Source: Pandoraea vervacti (GTDB lineage: Bacteria; Pseudomonadota; Gammaproteobacteria; Burkholderiales; Burkholderiaceae). From it: a stretch of 64,000 nucleotides of DNA. The translations under genes were made by a program, and so were the position numbers. Of this stretch, positions 24,456 to 33,937 are shown one piece after another (within the stretch, counting starts at the first letter, position 1; every line of letters starts with the position of its first letter). The notes under the pieces were generated by a model, which did not search any database, had not been told where the DNA came from, and saw only the letters and a program-made list of their open reading frames with translations. The DNA lies in NCBI RefSeq assembly GCF_000934605.2, contig NZ_CP010897.2:124001-188000 (forward strand). The letters run 5' to 3'.

Positions 24456-25771
24456 GTCTCGCCACGCAATCGTATCCGGTCGACGGCGCACAGCCGACGC
24501 AGATCTCCCCGATGTCGTCGTCGCAGCAACGCAAGATCGTTTTTGCCGCTGTGATCGGCAACCTGCTGGAGTTCTTCGACTTCACGGTCTACAGCTACTT
24601 TGCGCTGACGATCGGCAAGCAGTTTTTCCCGGCGGACGATCCCATCACGTCGTCGCTGCTCGCGTTCGCCGTGTTTGCGGTGGGCTTCGTGATGCGCCCG
24701 CTCGGGGGTATCGTGCTCGGCCGTTACGCCGACCGGGCCGGACGCAAGCCTGCGCTCACGCTGACCATTTTGCTCATGGCGATCGGTTCGGCGGCCATCG
24801 GTCTGGCGCCGACGTACGCCCAGATCGGTCTGGCTGCCCCGCTGCTGATCGTGAGTGCACGTCTGCTGCAGGGCTTCGCGCAGGGCGGCGAGTTCGGCGC
24901 GGCTACGGCCACGCTGCTGGAAGTGGGCGGCGCGAAGAGTCGCGGTTTTCGCGCGAGCTGGCAACTGGCCAGTCAGGGCGCGGCTGCCCTGCTCGGCTCG
25001 GGTCTGGCGGCAAGCCTCGGCTTTCTGCTCTCGGACGACACGATGCATAGCTGGGGCTGGCGCATTCCGTTCCTGCTCGGCACGCTGATCGCACCGGTCG
25101 GTATCTATCTGCGTCGTCACATTCAGGAAGAACCGCCGAAGGCGAAGGCCGTGGCGGGTCGCGACGATCCGAAGCGGGGTCTGTACGTGCGCAACTGGTT
25201 CCTCACGATCTTCTCGATCGCGGGCATGTCGGTGTCGACGTACGTGATGATGTATTACATGCCGACGTACTGCATTCAGTATCTGGGGCTGCCGCCGAAG
25301 ATGTCGATGCTCGCGGGCGTGGCAGCGAGCACGATCTCGTTGGTGATGTGCCCGATTTACGGCGCGTGGTCGGACAGGATGGGCAAGCGCAAGCCGCTCA
25401 CGATGTTCGGGCGTGTGGCGCTGATCGTGCTGTTGTATCCGGCGTTCTGGATCATGACGCACTACCCGTCGCTGCCGGTCGTGCTCGCCGCACTGATCGT
25501 GCTGATGTTCTGCTACACGATGGGGTCGGCGCCGGCCTATGCGCTGATGCCCGAGAACTTCCCGAAGCATTTGCGCGCGGGCTACATGTCGAGCGCGTAT
25601 GCGATTTCGGTGTCGGTGTTCGGCGGCACGGCGCAGCTCGTCGCGGGCTGGCTGATTCGCGTGACCGGCAACAAGATGGCCCCGGCGTGGTACATGATCG
25701 CGTGCGTCGTCGTGTCGCTCATCGCCGTATCGATGTTCGAAGAAACGGGTAATAAGGTGCTGGACGAGTGA
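24452..25771 (+). CDS. MFS transporter, metabolite:H+ symporter (MHS) family
   Basis: 439 residues, about 12 membrane segments. The first segment has the MHS hallmark AVIGNLLEFFDFTVYSYFA, followed by VGFVMRPLGGIVLGRYADRAGRKPAL and LLQGFAQGGEFGAA. MHS proteins import citrate, ketoglutarate, shikimate, betaine and similar carboxylates with protons. Coupling (ATGA) to the M20 amidohydrolase suggests the cargo is an N-acyl amino acid or aromatic carboxylate conjugate. A terminator hairpin follows at 25825-25852. Confidence 0.92.
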   Translation: MSLATQSYPVDGAQPTQISPMSSSQQRKIVFAAVIGNLLEFFDFTVYSYFALTIGKQFFPADDPITSSLLAFAVFAVGFVMRPLGGIVLGRYADRAGRKPALTLTILLMAIGSAAIGLAPTYAQIGLAAPLLIVSARLLQGFAQGGEFGAATATLLEVGGAKSRGFRASWQLASQGAAALLGSGLAASLGFLLSDDTMHSWGWRIPFLLGTLIAPVGIYLRRHIQEEPPKAKAVAGRDDPKRGLYVRNWFLTIFSIAGMSVSTYVMMYYMPTYCIQYLGLPPKMSMLAGVAASTISLVMCPIYGAWSDRMGKRKPLTMFGRVALIVLLYPAFWIMTHYPSLPVVLAALIVLMFCYTMGSAPAYALMPENFPKHLRAGYMSSAYAISVSVFGGTAQLVAGWLIRVTGNKMAPAWYMIACVVVSLIAVSMFEETGNKVLDE

Positions 25772-25824
25772 TGCTTCGGGATCCGCGCCTTCGCCGGATC
25801 CCCTGCCTTGTCGCTTAAACGAGT

Positions 25825-25852
25825 AAACGCCACGCAGGGAAGCGTGGCGTTT
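25825..25852. terminator. hairpin terminator after MHS transporter gene
   Basis: AAACGCCACGC and GCGTGGCGTTT form an 11-bp perfect stem with a 6-nt loop. The T-run is short on both strands (three T within the stem), so it is probably a bidirectional terminator serving the MHS operon and the convergent secreted-protein gene. Confidence 0.8.
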
Positions 25853-25990
25853 GCATTTGGGGACACGAGGCCTGGCCGACGGATTCAGCGGGTTCTCGTG
25901 CCCGTCGATGTTCAGGCGTGTTGTGGTCATGAAAACGACAGCGACGACGCCGTCATGGCCCGCGTTCCGGCCATTCGTGCGACGGTGCCG

Positions 25991-27412
25991 TTACTCCGGA
26001 ATGTCTCGCGGGTTCATTGGAACTGGAGGCAGCCCTTCGGCGGGCATCAATGAGAACGACTGAACTGCGGGGTCATAAGTGAAGATGCGACCGTTCGCGG
26101 CTTTTAGGTCGACGGACACGATGGGCATGAAGTGCCCGGTGATGGCCATGTAGTCGCGCTGCACAAACTGCGCACCGCCCACCTCACCGTTCATGTAGAA
26201 AAAAGCTTCGATACCGATCTGGAGCGGTACGTCCTGAGGCCAGAGTGCGACGATTGCTTCGTTCCATGGCCATGGGTGACCGGGGGGAATGCGCGGACGA
26301 ACGTCTAGGCTCAATTGGAATGACGCTGGGTCTATGTCGAATGCGCAATGCACATAAGGTTTGTGATGCGCGATGTATGCTGCGATGGACGTGATACCCA
26401 TCGCATTGCACAATTGTGGATAGTCGTCGTAACAACGATCTCGCGCTCCCGTACCCGTATCTTCGGCGTAAATGCACCGCATGATTGATGGGTGTTCTGT
26501 CGGTGCGCCGAACTCACGCAAAATCATGCCCGCGTCGTTGGTGTGCCAGTAGAGCCTATCTACATGGGCGTCGGCTCTAATGTATGAGAATGGAACGCCG
26601 TTCGATGCGACGGAGCCGGGACTCGGATTCCACGAGTGAAAGGTCGTCCCCCATCCAGTTACGCGAATCACCACACCGTCACAGGCGTATCCAGCCCTGC
26701 CGTCCGGACACACATGGCGTGTATCCGCATAACGCGTATTCAGATTTTCGACCGTCGTGAATCCGTAATCGAGTTGATCGCGCTCGTCGTAGCCGAATGC
26801 GGTAGTCCCCTGTGGGCCGAAGGCGACGCGAAGCACCGGCAACCATCGTTTGCTCCTGTCGTAATACCCCCGTTGGTATTCCAATGCGGTGGATAGCTGG
26901 CCGCCGTTCCCAACGTCGTAAAAAATGGCCTGCACCGCGAGAGCTTCCGGTGCAGCCGTATCCCACGGACTGACGCCCACGCGGTTCAGTTGTCCCGGAC
27001 AGTCATCGCAAGGCGGTCCGCCGATGCTCCCCGGCGGCGGGCATCCGCAAAGCAGTTCGTAAGGCTGTCCGTTGCCTGCGGCGCTTGGACGATCCGCGAG
27101 GATAAATCCAACGGAGCTATCCAGCCGCGACGTCTCTATGTCGCGCCTGACATAGTCGAAGTGCGCGACGCCCGCCTCCGACTCCTGAGGGCTGAGTGCC
27201 CAAAAGTCACCACTCACGGATGGCGGCACGCGCATGAGTACACCGGAGCACTCCTGCACCGGACTATTGACGAAGCACTTCGATGGGGCGGATTGATACC
27301 GTTGGTTAATCAGGTAAGCAACGTCTGCACCGCTAAGCGCCCACGCGGGGAAAATGTGTGCCAGCAGCCAGCCAGTCAGCAGCACACGAAGGCATGTGGA
27401 AAAGCATCGCAT
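25991..27412 (-). CDS. secreted protein, halovibrin (HvnC)-like
   Basis: 473 residues with a Sec signal peptide (1-25, LLTGWLLAHIFPAWA). The ATG at 27412 is chosen because it opens the signal peptide and GGAG lies about 7 nt upstream. The mature N-terminus LSGADVAYLINQRYQSAPSKC with QECSGVLMR, and the later IGIEAFFYMNGEVGGAQ followed by YMAITGHFMPIVSVDL, resemble from memory the proteins annotated halovibrin HvnC in Pseudomonas and relatives. It is rich in cysteine (about 12), with a CGCPPPGS/CDDCPG cluster. This protein is longer than the HvnC-like ones I recall. Base composition is less GC-rich than neighbours, hinting at transfer. Any enzymatic activity is unproven; I see no certain catalytic motif. 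Confidence 0.55.
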   Translation of the reverse strand: MRCFSTCLRVLLTGWLLAHIFPAWALSGADVAYLINQRYQSAPSKCFVNSPVQECSGVLMRVPPSVSGDFWALSPQESEAGVAHFDYVRRDIETSRLDSSVGFILADRPSAAGNGQPYELLCGCPPPGSIGGPPCDDCPGQLNRVGVSPWDTAAPEALAVQAIFYDVGNGGQLSTALEYQRGYYDRSKRWLPVLRVAFGPQGTTAFGYDERDQLDYGFTTVENLNTRYADTRHVCPDGRAGYACDGVVIRVTGWGTTFHSWNPSPGSVASNGVPFSYIRADAHVDRLYWHTNDAGMILREFGAPTEHPSIMRCIYAEDTGTGARDRCYDDYPQLCNAMGITSIAAYIAHHKPYVHCAFDIDPASFQLSLDVRPRIPPGHPWPWNEAIVALWPQDVPLQIGIEAFFYMNGEVGGAQFVQRDYMAITGHFMPIVSVDLKAANGRIFTYDPAVQSFSLMPAEGLPPVPMNPRDIPE

Positions 27413-27552
27413 GGGTCGCTCCGTCGAGCGACGTCCCGCTGATGCACGCCGTGGGCCGTTTCCGGGACGTCCCACGTAGCTTAGGACGCAATCCGTCCCG
27501 CATCACCTGACAAGGTTGACAGGTGGCGAGCCGGACGGCCCGCCATCACGAC

Positions 27553-29061
27553 TCATTCTCCGAACGTCACTTCCCGATCCAGCGGATACACCGGACGATT
27601 CACTCTCGAGAACGGGAACAGTGCGTAATTCGAGCTTGTCACGCCGTTGCTGTCGCATTCCACCAGTCCGGCCGAGATCGGCACGAACACCGGACGGCAG
27701 TACATGCGCGATTTGAGCAACAGGAACCGCTCGCTGCGCGGATCGAGCCCCACGCAGGTGAACACGCCGTGATCCCACGGCTCGTGCGTGCGTTCCGTCA
27801 CGACGATACGCGCCGGGCCGATGTCGAACAGCACGGTGCGCCCCATGTAGCAACGCTGACCCGTGTACGTCGGCCCCGTCACGATGTACTCGCCATCGCT
27901 GATCTTGCGCACGATGCCGGTCAGCACCGGCGGCGTCTTGGCGATGCCCAACTGCGTGAGGGGACGTTTGTTGCCTACCGCCAGCGTGAGCTCGGCGCCC
28001 TCGCCTGCCGCGATCAGCGTCGCCACGGCTTCCGGATCGCACAGCGGTCCAACGCCGATACCCGTCAGTCCGCCTGCGAGCGCCGCTTCGAGCACGTCCA
28101 TCGTGTCGCACGTGCCGCCCGACATGCAGTTGTCGCTGTGATCGAGCAGCAGTACCGGCTTGTCGGCGCTCTCCGCCAGCTCGGACAGCCGTTTTGCCTC
28201 CGCAATCGATTCGGCAAGCGGTGCGCTGCGATAGACGAAGCCGTCGCGCTCGTCCCACGCCTGCGCGGCGATGCGATCGGCCACGGCCTGTGCCCGTGCG
28301 ACGCCCTGCGCACCGTCCTCCGCCGTCACCACGACACTGAGGCAAGGCGCGGGAATGTCCGCGAGCGAGAAGCCGGAGAATACCGATACCGCCGCCACGC
28401 CTGCCTCGGCCTCAGCGCGCCGCGCGGCGTCCAGCGCCCGCTTCATCGCCCCGCCATGGCTCGTGCTGCGCAGTGAGTGCACCATCAACGGCGGTTGTCG
28501 CCACACGACCGTCGGGCGACGTTTGCCCGCCAGCATCTCGAACAACAGACGTCCGGCATGTTCGCCCGTCTCGTACATGTCCACGTGCGGATAGGTCTTG
28601 AAGCCGACCACGATGTCGGCGTTGCGCACAATCTTCTGCGTGACGTTGGCGTGCAGATCCAGCGCCACGGCAATCGGAGTGTCGGGTGCCGCCGCACGCA
28701 CACGTTCGAGCAGATCGCCTTCGCCGTCGTCGCTGTTCTCGGCGACCATCGCACCGTGCAGGTCGAGCAGAATGGCGTCCACGCCGGTCGCCGCGTCGAC
28801 GATACGGCGGCACAGCGCGTCGTACGCGCTCGCTGCCACCGGCCCGCTGGGGTTGGCGCTCGCCGAGACCGGCGTCACCATCTGCGCTCCTGCCGCTTCG
28901 GCCAGATCGATGAACGCGGCCATCGCCGTGCGCATGCCCTTGTTGTCGCGATACGCGTCGGCGTCGTAGGTCGGCCCTTGATTGCCGAACGCTTCGAGCG
29001 GCGTGGGGACCGGCGAGAACGTGTTCGTCTCGTGATTCATCCGCGCGATCATGACTTTCAT
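27553..29061 (-). CDS. M81 family metallopeptidase (MlrC-like)
   Basis: 502 residues, typical of the M81/DUF1485 family. The N-terminus reads VMIARMNHETNTFSPVPT; further family blocks are ILLDLHGAMVAE, VALDLHANVT, VVGFKTYPHVDMYETGEHA and LLLDHSDNCMSGGTCDT. His and Asp in these blocks are the presumed zinc ligands. The best known relative, MlrC, opens linear microcystin peptides, but most members sit in amide or ureide catabolic operons. The start at 29061 overlaps the preceding hydrolase gene by 4 nt; it is the last gene of the liv-type operon. Confidence 0.9.
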   Translation of the reverse strand: MKVMIARMNHETNTFSPVPTPLEAFGNQGPTYDADAYRDNKGMRTAMAAFIDLAEAAGAQMVTPVSASANPSGPVAASAYDALCRRIVDAATGVDAILLDLHGAMVAENSDDGEGDLLERVRAAAPDTPIAVALDLHANVTQKIVRNADIVVGFKTYPHVDMYETGEHAGRLLFEMLAGKRRPTVVWRQPPLMVHSLRSTSHGGAMKRALDAARRAEAEAGVAAVSVFSGFSLADIPAPCLSVVVTAEDGAQGVARAQAVADRIAAQAWDERDGFVYRSAPLAESIAEAKRLSELAESADKPVLLLDHSDNCMSGGTCDTMDVLEAALAGGLTGIGVGPLCDPEAVATLIAAGEGAELTLAVGNKRPLTQLGIAKTPPVLTGIVRKISDGEYIVTGPTYTGQRCYMGRTVLFDIGPARIVVTERTHEPWDHGVFTCVGLDPRSERFLLLKSRMYCRPVFVPISAGLVECDSNGVTSSNYALFPFSRVNRPVYPLDREVTFGE

Positions 29062-30320
29062 GCGGCACCTCCGGCGCGCTGCAGCATGGCCTGCAACAGC
29101 ACGTTGCAACCGGCTTCCAGATGTGCCGGATCGGCGTCTTCGATTTCGTTGTGGCTGATGCCGTCCTTGCACGGCACGAAGATCATCGCCGTCGGCGCAA
29201 CGCGCGCGAGGTACACCGCGTCGTGCCCCGCGCCGCTGATCGCGTCCATGGACGAATAGCCGAGCGTCTGCGCGCCGGTGCGGATCGCATCGACAAGCTC
29301 CGGGGCGAACGGCTGCGGCGGGAAGTACACGACCTGCTCGATGGCGACGTCGATGCCCCGGGTGCTCAATGCCGCGCATTCGGCGCGCAGCTTGGCGTTC
29401 AGTGCGTCGAGTGTCGCGTCGTCGGCCGCGCGCAGGTCGACGGAGAGTTTCACGCGTCCGGGAATGACGTTGCGCGAGTTCGGATAGTTGTCGACCCAGC
29501 CGACAGTGCCGCGTGCATGCGGCGCGTGCTCGCAGGCGATGCGGTTCACGGCCTGAATCAGTTGTGCGGCGGCCAGCAGCGCGTCGCGACGCAACTCCAT
29601 CGGCGTGGGGCCGGCGTGCGCTTCCATGCCGGTGATGGTCACGTCGTACCAGCGCTGGCCGAGCGCGCCCTGCACCACGCCGATCGTCTTGTCATGGGCT
29701 TCGAGCACCGGCCCCTGTTCGATGTGCGCTTCGAAGTACGCGCCGACCGCGCCCGGTTGCCCGACGGCCGACGTCTTTCCGGCATAGCCGATGCTGCCCA
29801 GCGCTTCGGCCACACTCACGCCGTCATGGTCCTTCTGGGCGAGCGCGTGTTCGAGCGTAAAGGCGCCTGCGTAGACGCCCGAGCCCATCATTACCGGCAC
29901 GAAGCGCGAGCCCTCCTCGTTCGTCCACACGGCGACTTCCAGCGGCGCCTCCGTCACGATCTGGTTATCGTTGAGCGTACGCAGCACTTCCAGTCCGGCG
30001 AGCACGCCATAGTTGCCGTCGAACTTGCCGCCGGTGGGCTGCGTGTCGATATGGCTGCCGGTCATGACGGGGGGCAACGTGTCATTGCGCCCGGCGCGGC
30101 GCGCGAAAATGTTGCCGATGGCGTCGATGCGCACCGAGCAGCCGATTTCCTTCGCCCATGCCACGAACAGGTCGCGACCCTGGCGATCGAGGTCCGTCAG
30201 TGCGAGACGGCAGACGCCGCCCTTGTCCGTCGCACCGATTTGCGCGAGTTGCATCAGGCTGTCCCACAGACGCGCACCGTCGATGCGCACTGCGGCAACC
30301 GGTTGATCGAGACGTTCCAT
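29058..30320 (-). CDS. Zn-dependent M20 hydrolase, N-carbamoyl-L-amino acid hydrolase/allantoate amidohydrolase type
   Basis: 420 residues. Metal-binding motifs are TGSHIDTQPTGGKFDGNYG (His and bridging Asp), WTNEEGSRF (Glu pair), EAHIEQGPVLE (His) and a late SGAGHDAVYLA region. The dimerisation domain contains GMEAHAGPTPMELRRDAL. Family members hydrolyse N-carbamoyl amino acids, allantoate, ureidoglycolate or beta-ureidopropionate, releasing CO2 and ammonia. AAGGA lies 13 nt upstream of the ATG at 30320. Follows livF by 71 nt with no terminator, and overlaps the M81 gene by 4 nt. Confidence 0.92.
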   Translation of the reverse strand: MERLDQPVAAVRIDGARLWDSLMQLAQIGATDKGGVCRLALTDLDRQGRDLFVAWAKEIGCSVRIDAIGNIFARRAGRNDTLPPVMTGSHIDTQPTGGKFDGNYGVLAGLEVLRTLNDNQIVTEAPLEVAVWTNEEGSRFVPVMMGSGVYAGAFTLEHALAQKDHDGVSVAEALGSIGYAGKTSAVGQPGAVGAYFEAHIEQGPVLEAHDKTIGVVQGALGQRWYDVTITGMEAHAGPTPMELRRDALLAAAQLIQAVNRIACEHAPHARGTVGWVDNYPNSRNVIPGRVKLSVDLRAADDATLDALNAKLRAECAALSTRGIDVAIEQVVYFPPQPFAPELVDAIRTGAQTLGYSSMDAISGAGHDAVYLARVAPTAMIFVPCKDGISHNEIEDADPAHLEAGCNVLLQAMLQRAGGAA

Positions 30321-30391
30321 GTTGTACCCATCCTTGAGAGTTACGGCCAGCGGCGAAGTCGGGGGGAGCGCGCCGCAAGACCACCGGCGGG

Positions 30392-31093
30392 CTACGCCAC
30401 GCCCACACCGAGATAGCGGTCCTTGACGACCTCGTCGGCGAGAAACGCGGCGTTGTCCGCGCCATACACGATCACGCCCTGCTCGACGATGTAATGCCGG
30501 TCGGCCAGTTGCGTGCAGACTTCCAGATTCTGTTCGACGAGCAGGATCGCCACGCCGGCCTGCTTGATGAGCTTGAGCTGCGCCACGATCTCCTCGACGA
30601 TGACCGGCGCGAGCCCTTCGACCGGTTCGTCGAGCATGAGCAGGCGCGGGTGATTCATCAGCGCGCGGCCGATCGCGAGCATCTGCTGCTCTCCGCCGGA
30701 GAGCTGCGCGCCGCCATTCTTGCGGCGCTCCTGCAAACGCGGAAAGATGCGGTAGATATCGGCGAGCTGCCACGGCGAATCGCGGCGCGCGGCAAGCTTC
30801 AGATTCTCTTCGACGGTGAGCAGCTTGAAGATGCCGCGATGCTCCGGCACGAAACACACGCCGCGCGCTGCAATGCGATGTGCGGCCATGCCGGCGACCG
30901 GCTGCCCCATGAAAGTGATGGTGCCCGCCTTGGGCGAGACCACGCCCGCGATGGTCTTGAGCGTGGTCGACTTGCCCGCACCGTTGCGACCGAGCAGCGT
31001 GACGAGTTCACCGTCGCCGATGCTCAGCGATACGCCTTGCAGGATGTGGCTCTTGCCGTAATAGCTGTGAACGCCTGCGACGTCGAGAATCAT
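30392..31093 (-). CDS. livF: branched-chain amino acid-type ABC transporter ATPase LivF
   Basis: 233 residues. Walker A is LLGRNGAGKSTTLK, the signature is LSGGEQQMLAIGRAL, Walker B is LLMLDEPVEGLAP and the switch His region is ILLVEQN. Length and PEHRGIFKLLTVEENL identify the LivF branch. Works with LivG at the LivHM pore. Overlaps livG by 4 nt. Confidence 0.94.
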   Translation of the reverse strand: MILDVAGVHSYYGKSHILQGVSLSIGDGELVTLLGRNGAGKSTTLKTIAGVVSPKAGTITFMGQPVAGMAAHRIAARGVCFVPEHRGIFKLLTVEENLKLAARRDSPWQLADIYRIFPRLQERRKNGGAQLSGGEQQMLAIGRALMNHPRLLMLDEPVEGLAPVIVEEIVAQLKLIKQAGVAILLVEQNLEVCTQLADRHYIVEQGVIVYGADNAAFLADEVVKDRYLGVGVA

Positions 31094-31857
31094 GCGCGGC
31101 CTCCGGTGATCATGTTGCCGAGGTAGGCGGCGCGCACGCGGTCGTCGGCGCGAATGGCGTCCGGCTTGCCTTCGACGAGTACGCGGCCCTGTTGCATCAC
31201 GGTGATCGTGTCGGAAATGTCCATCACGATGTTCATGTTGTGCTCGATGAGGACGACGGTATGGTCGTCGCGCAGCCCCCGGATCAGTTGCTTCATGTCG
31301 TCGAGATCGTCGATGCCCATGCCGGAGGTCGGCTCGTCCAGAAAGATCGCCTTGGGACGTGCGGCGAGCGCCATGCCGACTTCGAGACGCCGTTGCTGGC
31401 CGTGCGAGAGCGACCCCGCTGCGGTGTCGGCATGACGCGTGAGGGCCAGGCGCGCGAGCACGTCGTCGACGATGGCGGCGCAGGCGCGCGGGCCGTCCGC
31501 CTTGCGCCAGCACGAGAGCGCGCGACGCGGCGTGACGCCCAGCGCGGCGAGTCGAAGGTTCTCGCGCACCGACAGGTTCTGAAACAGGGCCGTGACCTGA
31601 AACGAGCGGGCGATGCCGCGTTGCACACGGCGATAGTCCGCCTCGGTGGTGACGTCATGGCCGTCGAACATGATGCGCCCGCCGGAGACCGGCACGGTAC
31701 CGGTCAGCATGTGGAATAGCGTCGTCTTGCCCGCGCCGTTCGGGCCGATGACGGAGTGCACCGTTCGCGGCGCCACGCGCAGATCGACGCCATGCAGCGC
31801 CGTGAACTTGCCGTAGCGCTTGACGATGCCCGAGGCTTCGATGAGAGCGTCGCTCAT
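31090..31857 (-). CDS. livG: branched-chain amino acid-type ABC transporter ATPase LivG
   Basis: 255 residues. Walker A is IGPNGAGKTTLFHML; RSFQVTALFQNLSVRENL marks the LivG branch; the signature helix is the variant LSHGQQRRLEVGMAL; Walker B is AIFLDEPTSGMG; the switch is LIEHNMNIVM. Overlaps livM and livF by 4 nt, so the ATPases are made in step with the permeases. Confidence 0.94.
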   Translation of the reverse strand: MSDALIEASGIVKRYGKFTALHGVDLRVAPRTVHSVIGPNGAGKTTLFHMLTGTVPVSGGRIMFDGHDVTTEADYRRVQRGIARSFQVTALFQNLSVRENLRLAALGVTPRRALSCWRKADGPRACAAIVDDVLARLALTRHADTAAGSLSHGQQRRLEVGMALAARPKAIFLDEPTSGMGIDDLDDMKQLIRGLRDDHTVVLIEHNMNIVMDISDTITVMQQGRVLVEGKPDAIRADDRVRAAYLGNMITGGRA

Positions 31858-32855
31858 GTCGGGTCTCCCTGAGTGCCCTGCGGATTCAGTTTGCCGTCGC
31901 GCGCGTTGCGCTTGCCGGCGATGCGGCGCCACAGGGTCTCGCCCACACCCCACAGCCCACGATGCATGAACAGGCTCACCGCGATGAGCAGCAGTCCCAG
32001 CAGCAACAGCCAGCGCGGCCAGAGCGTCGAGAGCCAGTCGGCCGCGAGCACGTAGAACGCGGCGCCCAGCACCGAGGCGAACAGGTTGCCCGTGCCCCCG
32101 ATGACCGTCATGACGAGGATCATTTCACTCGTGTGGTACTCGATGTTCGAGAGCGGCGCAATGCCCGTCATCAACGCATGCAGCGCCCCGGCCAGCGCCG
32201 TGACCGCGCCGGAAATCGCGAACGCCACCAGCTTGAACGTCTTCACGTGATAGCCGATGGCGGCCGCGCGCGTTTCGTTGTCGCGAATGGCGAGGAGCGT
32301 ACGTCCGAAGACCGAATCGGCCACACGCAGCAGCAGCGCGAAGACGATGAGGAAGACGATGGCGACGAAGGTGTAGTACTGCCACGGCGTCTCGAGCGCC
32401 ACGAGCGTCTTGCCGCCGAGCGTGAGCGACTTGCGCGGGATGTCGAGCAGGCCGTTGTCGCCGCCGGTCCAGTCCGTCGCGGTGTAGGCGAAGAAATAGA
32501 ACATTTGCGCGCAGGCGAGCGTGAGCATCACGAAGTAAGTGCCCTTTTGCCGGATCGCGAAGCTGCCGACGATGGCGGCAATGGCCGCGCCCAGGACGAT
32601 GGACGCGAGAATGGCCACGGGCATCGGCAACGACCAGCGCGTGAGCATGATGCCCAGCGTATAGCTGCCCAGCCCGAAGAAGATGCCCTGCCCGAACGAC
32701 AACAGTCCGGTGTAGCCCAGCAGCAGGTTGCAGCCGAGCACGGCCAGCGCATAGACGAGCACTTCGGTCGCGAGCGTGCCCGACGAGAGCGTGACGGGCA
32801 GGACCAGTGTGACGGCGGCAGCAAGCAGCCAAAAACGGTAACGTACCAGCATCAT
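31854..32855 (-). CDS. livM: branched-chain amino acid-type ABC transporter permease LivM
   Basis: 333 residues, about 9-10 membrane segments. Family marks are NLLLGYTGLLSFGQGIFFGLGSY broken across helix 2, and LLAIRDNETRAAAIGYHVKTFKL, the loop that contacts the ATPase. The C-terminal tail is basic and hydrophilic. Two ATG codons are adjacent at the start; the first (32855) overlaps the livH stop by 4 nt. Confidence 0.93.
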   Translation of the reverse strand: MMLVRYRFWLLAAAVTLVLPVTLSSGTLATEVLVYALAVLGCNLLLGYTGLLSFGQGIFFGLGSYTLGIMLTRWSLPMPVAILASIVLGAAIAAIVGSFAIRQKGTYFVMLTLACAQMFYFFAYTATDWTGGDNGLLDIPRKSLTLGGKTLVALETPWQYYTFVAIVFLIVFALLLRVADSVFGRTLLAIRDNETRAAAIGYHVKTFKLVAFAISGAVTALAGALHALMTGIAPLSNIEYHTSEMILVMTVIGGTGNLFASVLGAAFYVLAADWLSTLWPRWLLLLGLLLIAVSLFMHRGLWGVGETLWRRIAGKRNARDGKLNPQGTQGDPT

Positions 32856-33709
32856 CCCCTCCCGAGCAGGCCGTGCGGACGCATGAGCAGCACGGCCGCC
32901 ATCGCCACGTAAATCATCAGTCGCGCGCCTTCCGGCCAGATCGTGCTCATCAGGCTTTGCACGATGCCGATGACGAGCCCGCCCACGAGTGCGCCGGCAA
33001 AGCTGCCCATGCCGCCGATCACGACCACCACGAAGGCGATTCCGAGCGCTTCGATACCCATGAAAGGTTCGACACCACGCACCGGTGCGGCCAGCACGCC
33101 AGCCAGCGCCGCGGTGCCGGCCCCCAGTGCGAATGCAAAGCTGAACACGCGAAACACGTTGATGCCGAGCAGCGACACCATTTCCGAGGACTCGCTCCCG
33201 GCGCGTATGGCGCTGCCCAGGCGTGTGCCTTCGAGCAGCCACCAGAGGACCGCGGCAAAGACCGCGGTAAAGCCAATGAGGAACAGGCGGTATTTCGGAT
33301 AGATGAAACTGCCCCACATCACCACACCGTCGAGGGCTTCCGGCACGGCGACGTTATCGCCCAGCGGCCCCCAGACGATGATGACCAATTCCTGCACGAC
33401 GAGCGCGAGTCCGACCGTGACGAGAATGTGGAACTCGTGCGCTTTCTCGTAGATATGCGAGAGCAGCACCTTCTCGGCGATCCACGCGAGTGCACCCACC
33501 ACGATCGGGCACACGATGAGGGCAAGCCAGAACGACATCCCCCATTGCAGCGCCTGATAGCAGAAGTACGCGCCGAGAAGATAGAAGGCGCCGTGCGCAA
33601 AGTTCACGAAGCGCAGCAGACCGAAGATGATCGATAAACCGACGGCGAGCAGGAAGTACAACATCCCGATCCCGACGCCGTTGATGACTTGTAGCAAGTA
33701 GACGTTCAT
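32852..33709 (-). CDS. livH: branched-chain amino acid-type ABC transporter permease LivH
   Basis: 285 residues, about 8 membrane segments. The N-terminus VINGVGIGMLYFLLAVGLS and LRFVNFAHGAFYLLGAY are LivH hallmarks; IRAGSESSEMVSLLGINVFRVF is the ATPase-contact loop. The gap of 228 nt from livK holds a hairpin at 33788-33813. Confidence 0.93.
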   Translation of the reverse strand: MNVYLLQVINGVGIGMLYFLLAVGLSIIFGLLRFVNFAHGAFYLLGAYFCYQALQWGMSFWLALIVCPIVVGALAWIAEKVLLSHIYEKAHEFHILVTVGLALVVQELVIIVWGPLGDNVAVPEALDGVVMWGSFIYPKYRLFLIGFTAVFAAVLWWLLEGTRLGSAIRAGSESSEMVSLLGINVFRVFSFAFALGAGTAALAGVLAAPVRGVEPFMGIEALGIAFVVVVIGGMGSFAGALVGGLVIGIVQSLMSTIWPEGARLMIYVAMAAVLLMRPHGLLGRG

Positions 33710-33787
33710 GCGCGTCCCGGAGAGCTTTGGTGCAGACGTGGAACACCTTGCGCCGCCCTGCTTTCGCAGCGCAGCGCAGACGACACA

Positions 33788-33813
33788 TGCGGGGACCGTT
33801 TGACGTGTCCCCG
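33788..33813 (-). other. stem-loop in the livK-livH intergenic region
   Basis: GCGGGGAC and GTCCCCGC form an 8-bp perfect GC-rich stem with a 10-nt loop, and no T-run follows. Such hairpins after binding-protein genes commonly stabilise the upstream mRNA so that binding protein exceeds permease. The role here is inference; the other 200 nt of the spacer show nothing recognisable. Confidence 0.5.
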
Positions 33814-33937
33814 CGAGCGACAGACTTCAGACCGCTTCAGACGACCGTCACCGGGCCGCATGTGGTGCACGACTCACGAAGGGGCGTGCGAGCTTCACAT
33901 GGCTGTCGATGACGGCCAGTCACGGCGAATAACGGCA

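Noticed and set aside
27504..27525. CACCTG...CAGGTG hairpin after the M81 gene as a terminator
   Set aside because: Only a 6-bp stem and no T-run; kept out of the annotation as too weak.
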